Part shown: positions 9,989-19,242 of the stretch, in pieces
Numbering within the stretch: the stretch's first letter is position 1
Layout: every line of letters starts with the position of its first letter
DNA from: Pseudomonas brassicacearum subsp. neoaurantiaca
GTDB taxonomy: Bacteria; Pseudomonadota; Gammaproteobacteria; Pseudomonadales; Pseudomonadaceae
Length of the DNA stretch: 64,000 bases
Reading direction: 5' to 3'
Assembly (NCBI RefSeq): GCF_013608025.1
Contig: NZ_VDLV01000013.1
Span: 215,925-279,924 of the forward strand
Translations under genes and position numbers: made by a program
Notes under the pieces: model-generated
What the model saw: only the letters and a program-made list of their open reading frames with translations
The model's database searches: none
What the model was told of the DNA's origin: nothing

Positions 9989-11416
9989 CTAATGCTCGAT
10001 ATGCTCATCCGGGCGTTTCACCCGTCGCCCGTCTTCGCGTGACAACTGGGAAAAGATCGTCGCCGCCAGCATCGCCATGACCCCCACCGTCACGAACGTC
10101 AACTGGAACGCGCCCAGCACGGTCTCCACCCCGTCGTTGCCCACCTGGGCGGTAAAGCCGCCAAGTAGCGCGCCAGCGCAAGCCACGCCGAGGCTCAGGG
10201 ACAGTTGCGCCACCACCGACAACAGGCTGTTGCCACTGCTGGCGCTGGCATCGTCCAGGTCGATCAGGGTCACGGTGTTCATCGCGGTGAATTGTAGCGA
10301 GTTGATCGCCCCCAGCACTGCCAGATGCGCCAGCAACAGCCAGTACGGCGTCTGTTCGCTGACCAGTCCCATGCTCGCCAGCATCACGCCCAGGGCGAGG
10401 GTATTGGCGGTAAGGACAATGCGATAGCCGAAGCGCTCGATCAATGGCCGGGCGACCGATTTGGCGACCATCGCCGCGGCCGCCAGGGGCAGCATGCTCA
10501 TCCCGGCCTGGGAGGGCGAATAGCCCAGGGCGACTTGCAGCAGCAGCGGTACCAGGAACGGCAGGGCACCGCTGCCCAGGCGCGCGAACAGATTGCCGAG
10601 GATACCCACGGCGAAGGTCCGGGTCTTGAACAGTGACGGTGGGAACAGCGCGTTCTCGACGTGCCCGGCCCGCAACCAATAGGCCGCCAGGCAGGCCATG
10701 CCGCCGAACAGCAGCAACATCACCCGCAGGTGCGGCAGGTGCAATTCGCCCAGGCCTTCCATGGCGATGGTGATCAGCACCATCGCCGCGCCAAACAGCA
10801 AAAAGCCCAGGCCATCGAAGCGCGTGCGCTCGCTGCCGCGCAGGTCCGGAATGAATTTCCACACGGCATAGCAGCCGACCACGCCCACCGGCAGGTTGAT
10901 GATGAAGATCCAGTGCCAGGTCATGTACTCGACCATCCAACCGCCCATGGTCGGGCCGATCAGCGGGCCGAGCAGCCCGGGGATGGTGATGAAACCCATG
11001 ATCCGCACCAGTTCCGAACGCGGATACGCCCGCAGCACCACCAACCTGCCCACCGGCAGCATCAACGCACCGCCCAGGCCTTGGATGACCCGGGCGCCGA
11101 TCAGCATGCTCAACGAACTGGACAAGGCGCAGAGCAAGGAGCCGAAGCTGAACAGCAGGATCGCGCCGAAGAAAATCTTCTTGGTGCCGAAGCGGTCGGC
11201 GATCCAGCCTGACGCCGGGATCAACAGCGCCACGGTGAGCATGTAGGCAATGATCACGCCTTGCATGCGCAGCGGGTTTTCCGCCAGGTCACTGGCCATG
11301 GCGGGCAGGGCGGTGTTGAGGATGGTCCCGTCGAGGGACTGCATGAAGAAGGCAATCGCCACGACCCACGGGAGCCAGCGGGCGGTGACTGCATCGAGGG
11401 GAGCGCGGTTGGGCAT
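9989..11416 (-). CDS. mdtD: MdtD-like multidrug efflux MFS transporter (DHA2)
   Basis: The start at 11416 (MPNRAPLDAVTARWLPWVVAIAFFMQSLDGTILNTAL) gives 475 residues. The frame upstream to 11629 runs through a REP and is not coding. Motifs include the DHA2-type LDGTILNTALPAMA in helix 1, GWIADRFGTKKIF (motif A) and GRLVVLRAYPRSELVRIMGF. About 14 hydrophobic segments are visible, as expected for the DHA2 family. It should be an inner-membrane proton-coupled exporter. Substrates are unknown, and no membrane-fusion or outer-membrane partner lies nearby. Confidence 0.88.
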   Translation of the reverse strand: MPNRAPLDAVTARWLPWVVAIAFFMQSLDGTILNTALPAMASDLAENPLRMQGVIIAYMLTVALLIPASGWIADRFGTKKIFFGAILLFSFGSLLCALSSSLSMLIGARVIQGLGGALMLPVGRLVVLRAYPRSELVRIMGFITIPGLLGPLIGPTMGGWMVEYMTWHWIFIINLPVGVVGCYAVWKFIPDLRGSERTRFDGLGFLLFGAAMVLITIAMEGLGELHLPHLRVMLLLFGGMACLAAYWLRAGHVENALFPPSLFKTRTFAVGILGNLFARLGSGALPFLVPLLLQVALGYSPSQAGMSMLPLAAAAMVAKSVARPLIERFGYRIVLTANTLALGVMLASMGLVSEQTPYWLLLAHLAVLGAINSLQFTAMNTVTLIDLDDASASSGNSLLSVVAQLSLSLGVACAGALLGGFTAQVGNDGVETVLGAFQLTFVTVGVMAMLAATIFSQLSREDGRRVKRPDEHIEH

Positions 11417-11501
11417 GGGACCTCTTGTATGAAAAGTGAACAATTTCCTGTGACGAGGGATCTTGAAAAAATGAACAGTTACCAGTGGCAAGGAAGCTCT
11501 T

Positions 11502-11629
11502 GTGGCGAGGGAGCTTGCTCCCGCTGGGCTGCGAAGCGGCCCCAATCGACCGGCACGGTCCATCTGAAGGACCGCATCGTTTGGATTACGACTGCTGCGC
11601 AGCCGAGCGGGAGCAAGCTCCCTCGCCAC
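11502..11629. repeat. REP-B inverted pair
   Basis: GTGGCGAGGGAGC..GCTCCCTCGCCAC element between the MFS gene start and the TldE-like gene stop. Confidence 0.9.
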
Positions 11630-11656
11630 TGAGGTACAAAGCCACCTTCTTTGCTG

Positions 11657-12994
11657 CTACAGGGTCAAGGTCAACCGCTTGACCAACGCCCCCGGCAACA
11701 ACATCGAGGCCGTGGCCCGTTGGCTGTAGGTGCTGGCCGAAAGCAGAAGTTCCCGCTCCCGGGTCAGCGCTTCGAGCTGCGAGCCCAGCAGGCTGTAGAC
11801 GCTGTCGTCGAAACGCATCGTGCTGACCGGTGCCTGGATCTGGCCGTTCTCGACCCAGAACGTGGCGAAGCGGGTCATGCCGGTCAGGCGCGCCGCCGGT
11901 TGGTCCGAGTAGTTCAGGTACCAAAGGTTGCTGATGTACAGGCCAGTGCCGAGTTCTTCAAGGATGTGCTTCTGCTCCAGCTGCCCGCCCTGCATGTCCA
12001 GCGCCGTAGGGTATTCGTAGCTGCTGGCACCGTTGGCGGTGAGGCCGTATTCGGCGGCGCTGCGGGAGTTGACCAGTCGAGCATTGGCTGTGCCCTTGGC
12101 AATCAGCGTCAAGTCATCGCGGGGATAACCTTCGTCGGAAAACGCCGGGCTCAAGGAGCCGCTGACCTGTTCGGTCAGCCACACGTTGGGGCTCAAGCTG
12201 GCTTCATTGGCGTAGAACTTCTGCAACGGGCTTTGCTTGCTGGCAATCGCCCGGGCCGAAAAACCGCCCCAACTGAGCATGCCCATGATCTCTTCCAGGG
12301 CGGCCGGCGCCAGATAAGCCCGATATTCGCCGGGCGGCAACGTGCGCAGCGGGCGGCCGAGAAATTCCAGTTGCTCGCGAGCCTGCTCGAAGCGTCGGGC
12401 GAATCCCTCGCTGCTCCATTCATGCCCGGCATAGCTGGCCTTCACCGCTTGGCCGTTCTCATGGAACAGGCTGAAATCGAAGTTGAAGCTGTTGGCCTGA
12501 TGCCAGCCGAACGCGCCTGAAGAACTGGCGAAACCACGGCTGATGGGCCCCGCAGCATAAAATCCGACCAGATCCAGGCCCTCGGCGGCGCCGGTGATTT
12601 CAGCGATGGCCTGCTCCGTTTCGGGCAATGGATGGGCCTGTACGTTGTCGCTGTGCCAATGATTACGGTTGAGCAACAGGTAGGGATCGGCGGGCAACAG
12701 TGGCAAGGTTTCGCGCAGTTGCTGCAGCCCTTCGGCCAGTCGCTGCAGGTCGGTCTCGGTGTCACCGGACAACGTGATCTGCAAATCGGCGTGGCGGCCG
12801 TCATTGATCAATTTGAAACTGATATTGGCCTGCTGCACCTGGCCGGCCTGGCGGACCTTGCCGTGGTTGAAGCGCACGAAGGCCGACGACTCGGAGGCGT
12901 AGCCGAGGGTGAATTGTTCCGGCTCGCGCAGCGCATCGCGCAGCCAATCGACTAACGCCTTGAACGCCCCCGCTTGGTTATTCTCAGTGCTCAT
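11657..12994 (-). CDS. TldE/PmbA-like metalloprotease subunit
   Basis: The start at 12994 (MSTENNQAGAFKALVDWLRDAL) overlaps the stop of the TldD-like gene by one base (TGATG), so the two are translationally coupled. The 445-residue product has the PmbA_TldD fold: an N-terminal alpha/beta domain, then AYLAPAALEEIMGML and GGQLEQKHILEELGTGLYISNL in the C-terminal half. It lacks the HExxxH zinc motif, as expected for the non-catalytic TldE-type partner. The pair should form a TldD/E heteromeric peptidase. The substrate is unknown. Confidence 0.88.
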   Translation of the reverse strand: MSTENNQAGAFKALVDWLRDALREPEQFTLGYASESSAFVRFNHGKVRQAGQVQQANISFKLINDGRHADLQITLSGDTETDLQRLAEGLQQLRETLPLLPADPYLLLNRNHWHSDNVQAHPLPETEQAIAEITGAAEGLDLVGFYAAGPISRGFASSSGAFGWHQANSFNFDFSLFHENGQAVKASYAGHEWSSEGFARRFEQAREQLEFLGRPLRTLPPGEYRAYLAPAALEEIMGMLSWGGFSARAIASKQSPLQKFYANEASLSPNVWLTEQVSGSLSPAFSDEGYPRDDLTLIAKGTANARLVNSRSAAEYGLTANGASSYEYPTALDMQGGQLEQKHILEELGTGLYISNLWYLNYSDQPAARLTGMTRFATFWVENGQIQAPVSTMRFDDSVYSLLGSQLEALTRERELLLSASTYSQRATASMLLPGALVKRLTLTL

Positions 12995-14436
12995 CAGACG
13001 TCTCCCCCAAACACATCGACATTGCTGAACACACAGGCCGGCGATGCATGGCCGACGCGGATGACCTGGTTTGGTTCGCCCTTGCCGCAGTTCGGCGTGC
13101 CCAGGACCTGGGACGTGCTGGCATCGCCTACCGCCCTCAGGCTCTTCCAGAATTGCGCGGAGATGCCCCGGTAGTTGGGGTTCTTCACCACGCCCTTGAG
13201 CTCGCCGTTCTCGATCAACTGGCCCCATTCGCAGCCGAACTGGAACTTGTTGCGGGCGTCATCGATGGACCAGGAACGGTTGGTGCGCATCAGCACGCCG
13301 TGCTCGATGCCCTGGATCAATTGCTCCAGGGATTGGTCGCCGGGTTCGATGTTCAGGTTCGCCATGCGGTCGATGGGCGGCCGGTTCCAGCCGCAGGCGC
13401 GGCTGTTGGCGACACCGTCGAGGCCTGCGCGAAATTGCGAGAGTGCCCCGCCCAGTGGGCGCAACAACAGGCCTTCGCGAATCAGGAACTGCTTGCTGGC
13501 GGCGCTGCCGTCGTCGTCGTGGCTGTAGCTCGCCAGTTCTTCGGGGATGTCCGGGTCGAAGGTCACGTTCAACAGGCTGGAGCCATATTGCAATTGGCCG
13601 AAATCGCTGGTCTTGACGAAGCTGGTCCCGGCGTAATTGCGTTCATCCCCGAGGATGCGATCCAGCTCCAGCGGATGGCCGATGGACTCGTGAATCTGCA
13701 GCATCATCTGGTCGGGCATCAGCAGCAGGTCGCGTGGGCCTTGGGGTGTGTTGGGCGCCATGAGCAATTGCAGGGCCTGGTCGGCAATCCTCGGGCCGGC
13801 CCCGATCAGGCCGCAACGGCTGATCACATCGAAGCCGCCTTGCTGGCCGAAATTTTCCCGGCCCAGGGTGCGGGTCTGGCTGTCGTGGCCGTCGAAGGCG
13901 GTAACGTCGAGAGCCGGATAGATGAAGCGCTGGGCCTGGCGCAGTTCGGCACCGGCACTGTTGAGGTAGATCTGCTCGACCTGGGTCAGGCCGATGCTCG
14001 CCTGCCAGTTCACCAGGCGCTCATCCGCAGGCACGGCGGCCGATTCGTCGCCGAGCAGTTGGTAGCAATCGCTCAGTGGAGGGAAAGCCTGGTCGAAGTG
14101 CGGCGAGAAGTAGTCAGCGCGGTCGCTGGACACCGCTTGCTCGCGCAGGTCGAGCAGGGCATGGGGCTTGAGTTGGCGAGCGTGTCGTTCGGCGCGGTCC
14201 AGCGCCGCTTGCAGGCCGGCCTGGGACAGATCATTGGTGGCCGCATAGGCCTCGACGCCGTTGACCCGCACGGTGAGCATCGCACCTTCATCACGGTTGA
14301 GGCTGGGCGGTTCGGCGACGTTCTTGCGCACCGACAGGTGCTGACCGGACTCACGGACATAACGCAGGGAAAAGAATTCAGCGCCCGTGCGCAAGGCAGC
14401 AAACCGCTGCTTGAGCTGGGGATGGAAGTCGAACAT
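12994..14436 (-). CDS. TldD-like metalloprotease subunit
   Basis: The ATG at 14436 is preceded by an ideal AGGAGG. The 480-residue protein (MFDFHPQLKQRFAALRTGAEF) carries the TldD zinc motif HESIGHPLELDRILGDE near residues 250-266. A glycine-rich C-terminal region that reaches the active site follows. It is coupled to the TldE-like gene. The sequence is divergent (QQGGFDVISRC, SRACGWNRPPID), so I read the pair as paralogues of classical TldD/TldE, whose known roles are maturation of modified peptides and degradation of unfolded peptides. No peptide precursor gene is visible beside it. Confidence 0.9.
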   Translation of the reverse strand: MFDFHPQLKQRFAALRTGAEFFSLRYVRESGQHLSVRKNVAEPPSLNRDEGAMLTVRVNGVEAYAATNDLSQAGLQAALDRAERHARQLKPHALLDLREQAVSSDRADYFSPHFDQAFPPLSDCYQLLGDESAAVPADERLVNWQASIGLTQVEQIYLNSAGAELRQAQRFIYPALDVTAFDGHDSQTRTLGRENFGQQGGFDVISRCGLIGAGPRIADQALQLLMAPNTPQGPRDLLLMPDQMMLQIHESIGHPLELDRILGDERNYAGTSFVKTSDFGQLQYGSSLLNVTFDPDIPEELASYSHDDDGSAASKQFLIREGLLLRPLGGALSQFRAGLDGVANSRACGWNRPPIDRMANLNIEPGDQSLEQLIQGIEHGVLMRTNRSWSIDDARNKFQFGCEWGQLIENGELKGVVKNPNYRGISAQFWKSLRAVGDASTSQVLGTPNCGKGEPNQVIRVGHASPACVFSNVDVFGGDV

Positions 14437-14560
14437 GAAACCTCCTTGTCTGGAGTGGCGATGCAGCGAGGTGCGGCGCATTGACGCGGTGGCTCTAGAG
14501 TAGGCCTGCGGCGGGGGAGGGATCAAGGCAGATGGGAGTTTTGCGCTGTCAGGTTGGACG

Positions 14561-14820
14561 CCTTCGTCGGATCGCCGCCCGGAGCAGGCTCGCTCTCACA
14601 ATGGATATTTGGCGGTCACGAAATCTATGTTCACCCAGAGCCCATGTGGGAGCGAGCTTGCTCGCGATGGCGGTGTGGCAGTCAACGAAGATGTTGAATG
14701 GGCCGGCCCCATCGCGAGCAAGCTCGCTCCCACAATGGGATCTTCAGCGGTCACAAAATCTGTGTCCACCACTAAACCCCTGTGGGAGCGAGCCTGCTCC
14801 GGGCGGCGATCCGACGAAGG
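14561..14820. repeat. Nested REP-A cluster inside a 40-bp inverted repeat
   Basis: A 40-base arm at 14561-14600 is matched on the other strand by 14781-14820 with a single mismatch. Each arm ends in a REP-A core and starts with CCTTCGTCGGATCGCCGCCC. Inside lies a second facing REP-A pair (about 14644-14676 and 14709-14735) and a direct repeat around GGCGGTCAC[A/G]AAATCT. The cluster fills most of the 404-base gap between the tldD-like start and the betA stop. I see no gene there. Confidence 0.88.
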
Positions 14821-14840
14821 CCGCGCCGCGGTACTGAGTT

Positions 14841-16544
14841 TTACTGTGCAGCCGTCGCCACTTCACGCAACGGCTTGCCCCGCACCGGTGCATCGCCGGC
14901 TACGTAGTAAGGGGCTGTGCTGCGCGGCAGCGGCTTGCGGCCACGGATCTTGTCGGCGATTTTCTCGGCCATCATGATCGTCGGCGCGTTCAGGTTGCCG
15001 GTGGTGATGATCGGCATGATCGAGGCGTCGACCACGCGCAAGCCTTCCATGCCATGCACGCGGCCTTCGCCGTCCACCACGGCCATGTCGTCGGTGCCCA
15101 TCTTGCACGAGCAGGACGGGTGGAACGCGGTTTCGGCGTGCTCGCGGATGAACTGGTCGAGTTGCTCGTCGGTCTGCACGTCGATGCCCGGGCTGATCTC
15201 GCGACCACGGAAGGCGTCGAGCGCCGGTTGCTGCATGATCTCGCGGGTCAGGCGGATGCCGTCGCGAAATTCCTGCCAGTCCTGCTCGGTCGCCATGTAG
15301 TTGAACAGGATGCTCGGGTGCTGGCGCGGGTCCTTGGACTTGGCCTGGATCCGACCACGGCTCGGCGAGCGCATGGAGCCCATGTGCGCCTGGAAACCAT
15401 GCTCCTTCACACCGTTGCTGCCGTTGTAGTTAATCGCCACCGGCAGGAAGTGGTACTGGATGTTCGGCCATTCGAAATCCGGGCGTGTGCGGATGAAACC
15501 GCCGGCTTCGAACTGGTTGCTGGCGCCGATGCCGGTGCCGTTGAACAGCCACTCGGCGCCGATGGCCGGCTGGTTGTACCAGAGCAGCGACGGGTACAGC
15601 GAGACCGGCTGCGTGCAAGCGTATTGCAGGTACAGCTCCAGGTGATCCTGCAGGTTTTCGCCGACGCCTGGCAGGTCGTGGACCACCGGGATGTCGAGAC
15701 TCTTCAGCAGCTTGGCCGGGCCGACACCGGAGCGTTGCAGGATCTGCGGCGAGGCGATGGCGCCGGAGCACAGCAGCACTTCCTTGCGGGCACGGGCTTC
15801 GACGCGCTCTTCAGCGGCGCCCACCAGGTAGCGCACGCCGACCGCGCGCTTGCCTTCGAACAGGATCTTGTCGGTCAGGGCGTGGGTGACGATGGTCAGT
15901 GTCGAGCGCTTCTTGGCGACGTCCAGGTAACCGCGCGCGGTGCTGGCGCGACGGCCGTTGGGCGTGACGGTACGGTCCATCGGGCCGAAACCTTCCTGCT
16001 GGTAACCATTGAGGTCCTCGGTGCGCGGGTAACCGGCCTGCACGCCGGCTTCGACCATGGCGTGGAACAGCGGGTTGTTGCCGGCCTTGGGGGTGGTCAC
16101 GCTGACCGGGCCTTCGCCGCCGTGGTAATCGTTCGGGCCGATGTCGCGGGTTTCGGCCTTGCGGAAATACGGCAGGCAATCGAGGTAGGTCCAATCTTCC
16201 AGGCCGGGTAGCTTGGCCCAGTTGTCGTAGTCCAGGGCGTTGCCGCGGATGTAGCACATACCGTTGATCAGCGAAGAACCGCCCAGGCCCTTGCCGCGAC
16301 CGCACTCCATGCGACGGCCGTTCATGTGCGGCTCCGGATCGGTCTCGTAGGCCCAGTTGTAGCGACGACCCTGGAGAGGGAATGCCAGGGCGGCGGGCAT
16401 CTGGGTACGGAAGTCGAGGCGATAATCCGGGCCGCCGGCTTCGAGCAGCAGGACGGTGACGCCTTCGTCTTCGGTCAGGCGGGTGGCCAAGGTGTTACCG
16501 GCCGAGCCGGCACCGATGATGATGTAATCGAATTCTTGGGACAT
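14841..16544 (-). CDS. betA: Choline dehydrogenase BetA
   Basis: The start at 16544 ([26 protein letters not shown]) has GAGGG at the proper distance and gives 567 residues, the usual BetA length. It is a GMC-family flavoenzyme. It shows the N-terminal dinucleotide motif GAGSAG, the GMC signature [15 protein letters not shown] (about residues 80-95) and the C-terminal catalytic region [14 protein letters not shown] with [15 protein letters not shown]. It oxidises choline to betaine aldehyde at the inner membrane. It is the last gene of betI-betB-betA, separated from betB by a REP-B element. Confidence 0.97.
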   Translation of the reverse strand: MSQEFDYIIIGAGSAGNTLATRLTEDEGVTVLLLEAGGPDYRLDFRTQMPAALAFPLQGRRYNWAYETDPEPHMNGRRMECGRGKGLGGSSLINGMCYIRGNALDYDNWAKLPGLEDWTYLDCLPYFRKAETRDIGPNDYHGGEGPVSVTTPKAGNNPLFHAMVEAGVQAGYPRTEDLNGYQQEGFGPMDRTVTPNGRRASTARGYLDVAKKRSTLTIVTHALTDKILFEGKRAVGVRYLVGAAEERVEARARKEVLLCSGAIASPQILQRSGVGPAKLLKSLDIPVVHDLPGVGENLQDHLELYLQYACTQPVSLYPSLLWYNQPAIGAEWLFNGTGIGASNQFEAGGFIRTRPDFEWPNIQYHFLPVAINYNGSNGVKEHGFQAHMGSMRSPSRGRIQAKSKDPRQHPSILFNYMATEQDWQEFRDGIRLTREIMQQPALDAFRGREISPGIDVQTDEQLDQFIREHAETAFHPSCSCKMGTDDMAVVDGEGRVHGMEGLRVVDASIMPIITTGNLNAPTIMMAEKIADKIRGRKPLPRSTAPYYVAGDAPVRGKPLREVATAAQ

Positions 16545-16602
16545 GAAATGCACCCTCTTTTTGAGTTGGGTTCAGGTCAGGCTGCCGAGTGCCACGTTTC
16601 CC

Positions 16603-16732
16603 GTGGCGAGGGAGCTTGCTCCCGCTCGGCTGCGCAGCAGTCGCAAAAAGGGCGACCGTGTTCTGTCTGGAAAACTTGGGGGGCTGAAGTGGGGCCGCTT
16701 CGCGGCCCAGCGGGAGCAAGCTCCCTCGCCAC
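16603..16732. repeat. REP-B inverted pair inside the bet operon
   Basis: GTGGCGAGGGAGC..GCTCCCTCGCCAC element between betB and betA. It lies within a likely cotranscribed region and could change the relative stability of the two message parts. Confidence 0.9.
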
Positions 16733-16761
16733 AGAAGCCTCACCTCAGGTGCCGTGTCCGA

Positions 16762-18234
16762 TCAGAACACCGACGTGTAGTCGCCCATTTCGACCTGTAC
16801 CGACTTGATGCGGGTGAAGTTGTTCAGCGAGCTGATGCCGTTCTCCCGGCCCACGCCCGATTGCTTGTAGCCACCGACCGGCATTTCCGCCGCCGATTCG
16901 CCCCAGGCGTTGATCCAGCAGATGCCCGCTTCGAGCTGGTGGATCACGCGGTGGGCGCGGTTGAGGTCGCGGGTCACGACGCCAGCGGCCAGGCCGAAGT
17001 CGGTGTTGTTGGCGCGGCGGATCACTTCTTCTTCGGTTTCATAGGTGAGGATGCTCATCACCGGGCCGAAGATTTCTTCGCGCACGATGGTCATTTCATC
17101 GGTGCAGTCGGTGAACACGGTCGGCGCGACGAACGCGCCCTTGGCGAATTCGCCTTCCGTCAGGCGACCGCCGCCGCACAGCAGGCGCGCGCCTTCGGCC
17201 TTGCCCTTCTCGATGTAGCCCAGCACGCTTTCCATGTGGGCGAAGCTCACCAGCGGGCCGAAATTAGTGTTTTCGTCTTCCGGGTTGCCGACGCGAATGC
17301 GCGCCACGCGCTCGACGATCTTGGCTTCGAAGGCCGCCTTCAGGTGGCTCGGCACGAACACGCGGGTGCCGTTGGTGCAGACCTGGCCGGAGCTGTAGAA
17401 GTTGGCCATCATCGCGGTGTCGGCGGCGCGGTCCAGGTCAGCGTCGTCGAAGATGATCAGCGGCGACTTGCCGCCCAGTTCCATGGTCACGTCCTTGAGC
17501 GAAGAACTCGAAGCGCTGGCCATGACCTTCTTGCCGGTGTCGGTGCCGCCGGTGAAGGAGATTTTCTCGATGCGCGGATGTTCGGTCAGCCAGGTGCCGA
17601 CTTCGCGGCCGCTGCCGGTCAGCACGTTGAACACGCCCGCTGGAACGCCGGCCTCGGTGTAGATCTCGGCCAGTTTCAGGGTGGTCAGCGAGGTGACTTC
17701 GCTGGGCTTGAAGATCATCGCGTTACCGGCGGCCAGGGCCGGGGCGGATTTCCACAGGGCGATCTGGATCGGGTAGTTCCAGGCGCCGATACCGGCGACC
17801 ACGCCCAGGGGCTCGCGACGGGTGTAGACGAAGGAAGTGGTGCGCAGCGGAACCTGCTCGCCTTCGATGGCCGGCACCAGGCCTGCGTAATATTCCAGCA
17901 CGTCGGCGCCGGTGACGATGTCGACGTATTTGGTTTCGGAGAACGATTTGCCGGTGTCCAGGGTTTCCAGGGCGGCCAGCTCATCGTTGCGCTCGCGCAG
18001 GATGTCCACGGCGCGGCGCAGGATGCGCGAGCGCTGCATGGCGGTCATGGCCGCCCAGACTTTCTGGCCTTTTTCGGCGCTGACCACGGCACGCTCGACG
18101 TCTTCTTTCGTCGCGCGCTGCACCAGGGCGAGAACTTCACCGTTGGCCGGGTTGATGGCTTCGAAGGTGGCGTCGCCGCTGGCATCGCTGTACGCGCCAT
18201 CGATGTAGAGTTTTTGCAGTTCGAAACGGGCCAT
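16762..18234 (-). CDS. betB: Betaine aldehyde dehydrogenase BetB
   Basis: The start at 18234 ([20 protein letters not shown]) gives 490 residues, the length of the well-studied P. aeruginosa BetB. Visible ALDH elements are [17 protein letters not shown], the glutamate motif [10 protein letters not shown] near residue 252, and the catalytic Cys in [13 protein letters not shown] near residue 286. It converts betaine aldehyde and NAD(P)+ to glycine betaine. It follows betI by 79 bases and precedes betA. Confidence 0.97.
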   Translation of the reverse strand: MARFELQKLYIDGAYSDASGDATFEAINPANGEVLALVQRATKEDVERAVVSAEKGQKVWAAMTAMQRSRILRRAVDILRERNDELAALETLDTGKSFSETKYVDIVTGADVLEYYAGLVPAIEGEQVPLRTTSFVYTRREPLGVVAGIGAWNYPIQIALWKSAPALAAGNAMIFKPSEVTSLTTLKLAEIYTEAGVPAGVFNVLTGSGREVGTWLTEHPRIEKISFTGGTDTGKKVMASASSSSLKDVTMELGGKSPLIIFDDADLDRAADTAMMANFYSSGQVCTNGTRVFVPSHLKAAFEAKIVERVARIRVGNPEDENTNFGPLVSFAHMESVLGYIEKGKAEGARLLCGGGRLTEGEFAKGAFVAPTVFTDCTDEMTIVREEIFGPVMSILTYETEEEVIRRANNTDFGLAAGVVTRDLNRAHRVIHQLEAGICWINAWGESAAEMPVGGYKQSGVGRENGISSLNNFTRIKSVQVEMGDYTSVF

Positions 18235-18313
18235 AAAGTCCTCGCAAGTGCATAAGTGGTTGGCTGAGCACCGAGCGTGTCGTTCATAGCTGACTACGCG
18301 CTGCGGTGGCGGT

Positions 18314-18934
18314 TCAGGTGTCGAGCGATTCTGTGTGCTCTGGCGTTCCTGACTTGGCCAGTTGGAAATCCATGTATTCGTAAGCGATCTGGTGTGCCTG
18401 GGCGGTATCGAACGCGTCTCCCGACAGCGCCCCGCGCAGCCACAAACCGTCAATCAGCGCGGCCAGGCCCCGTGCCGCGCTACGCGCCTGGTCAACAGGC
18501 AAGACGCGGCGGAACTGGCAACACAGGTTGGAATACAGACGGTGATCGTTGATCCGCTGCAACCTGTGCAAAGACGGGTGGTGCATGCTGGTGGCCCAGA
18601 AGGCCAGCCAGGTTTTCATTGCCGGGCCGTTGACCTGGCTGGCGTCGAAGTTGCCTTCGATGATCACCTTCAGGTGAGCTCGCGGGCTCGAGTCCGTCAG
18701 CGCTTGGCGACGCGCGGTGACGTTCTCGCTCAGCACAGTCATCAGGTACTGGGCCGTCGCTGCGATCAGGCCATTCTTGTCCTGAAAGTAGTGACTGATG
18801 ATGCCGTTCGAAACACCGGCCAAACGGGCGATCAGCGCAATGCTGGCGTCCCCCATTCCGACCTGATCGACCGCTTGCAACGTGGCTTCGATCAACTGCT
18901 GGCGGCGGATGGGTTGCATACCGACCTTGGGCAT
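18314..18934 (-). CDS. betI: Choline-responsive TetR repressor BetI
   Basis: The start at 18934 has AAGGAG 8 bases upstream; a TTG two codons earlier would sit too close to it. The 206-residue product begins [26 protein letters not shown] and has the TetR helix-turn-helix [27 protein letters not shown]. BetI represses the bet genes until choline is present. A perfect 20-bp palindrome lies 70 bases upstream in the shared betI/betT1 promoter region. Confidence 0.96.
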   Translation of the reverse strand: MPKVGMQPIRRQQLIEATLQAVDQVGMGDASIALIARLAGVSNGIISHYFQDKNGLIAATAQYLMTVLSENVTARRQALTDSSPRAHLKVIIEGNFDASQVNGPAMKTWLAFWATSMHHPSLHRLQRINDHRLYSNLCCQFRRVLPVDQARSAARGLAALIDGLWLRGALSGDAFDTAQAHQIAYEYMDFQLAKSGTPEHTESLDT

Positions 18935-19003
18935 CTGCAAATCTCCTTAGGCCATCGGACGGACGAGTTCGGTCCGCCTTCATGAGGGCCAGTCTATTTT
19001 GTT

Positions 19004-19023
19004 TTGATTGAACGTTCAATCAA
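19004..19023. promoter_or_regulatory. BetI operator palindrome
   Basis: TTGATTGAAC and GTTCAATCAA form a perfect 20-bp palindrome in the 308-base divergent region between betI and betT1. Size, symmetry and place fit a TetR-family operator, so I assign it to BetI. One site could control both directions. Nothing else in this intergenic region is clear. Confidence 0.82.
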
Positions 19024-19242
19024 CAAAGAATAAGCTCTGCGACAATTCGTCGCGATTTACCGAAAATTCCTACGCGTAAATGGCGCGAATGAGAGGCATC
19101 AAGGGGCCCAAGACCCGCGCATGACGGGGGCGAGGGCTCCAAGGGTGTCTTTATAACACCCGCCGGTCGGCTGCCCACTCACCGATTGGTCGGGTATCGC
19201 GTTGCCTTGTCCTTCTCTCGCACTGCCTGGAGCATCCGTGCA

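Noticed and set aside
11417..11630. N-terminal extension of the MdtD-like frame into the REP-B region
   Set aside because: The added residues are the translation of the REP (ARELAPARLRS), which recurs in front of many unrelated frames here; the real start is 11416.
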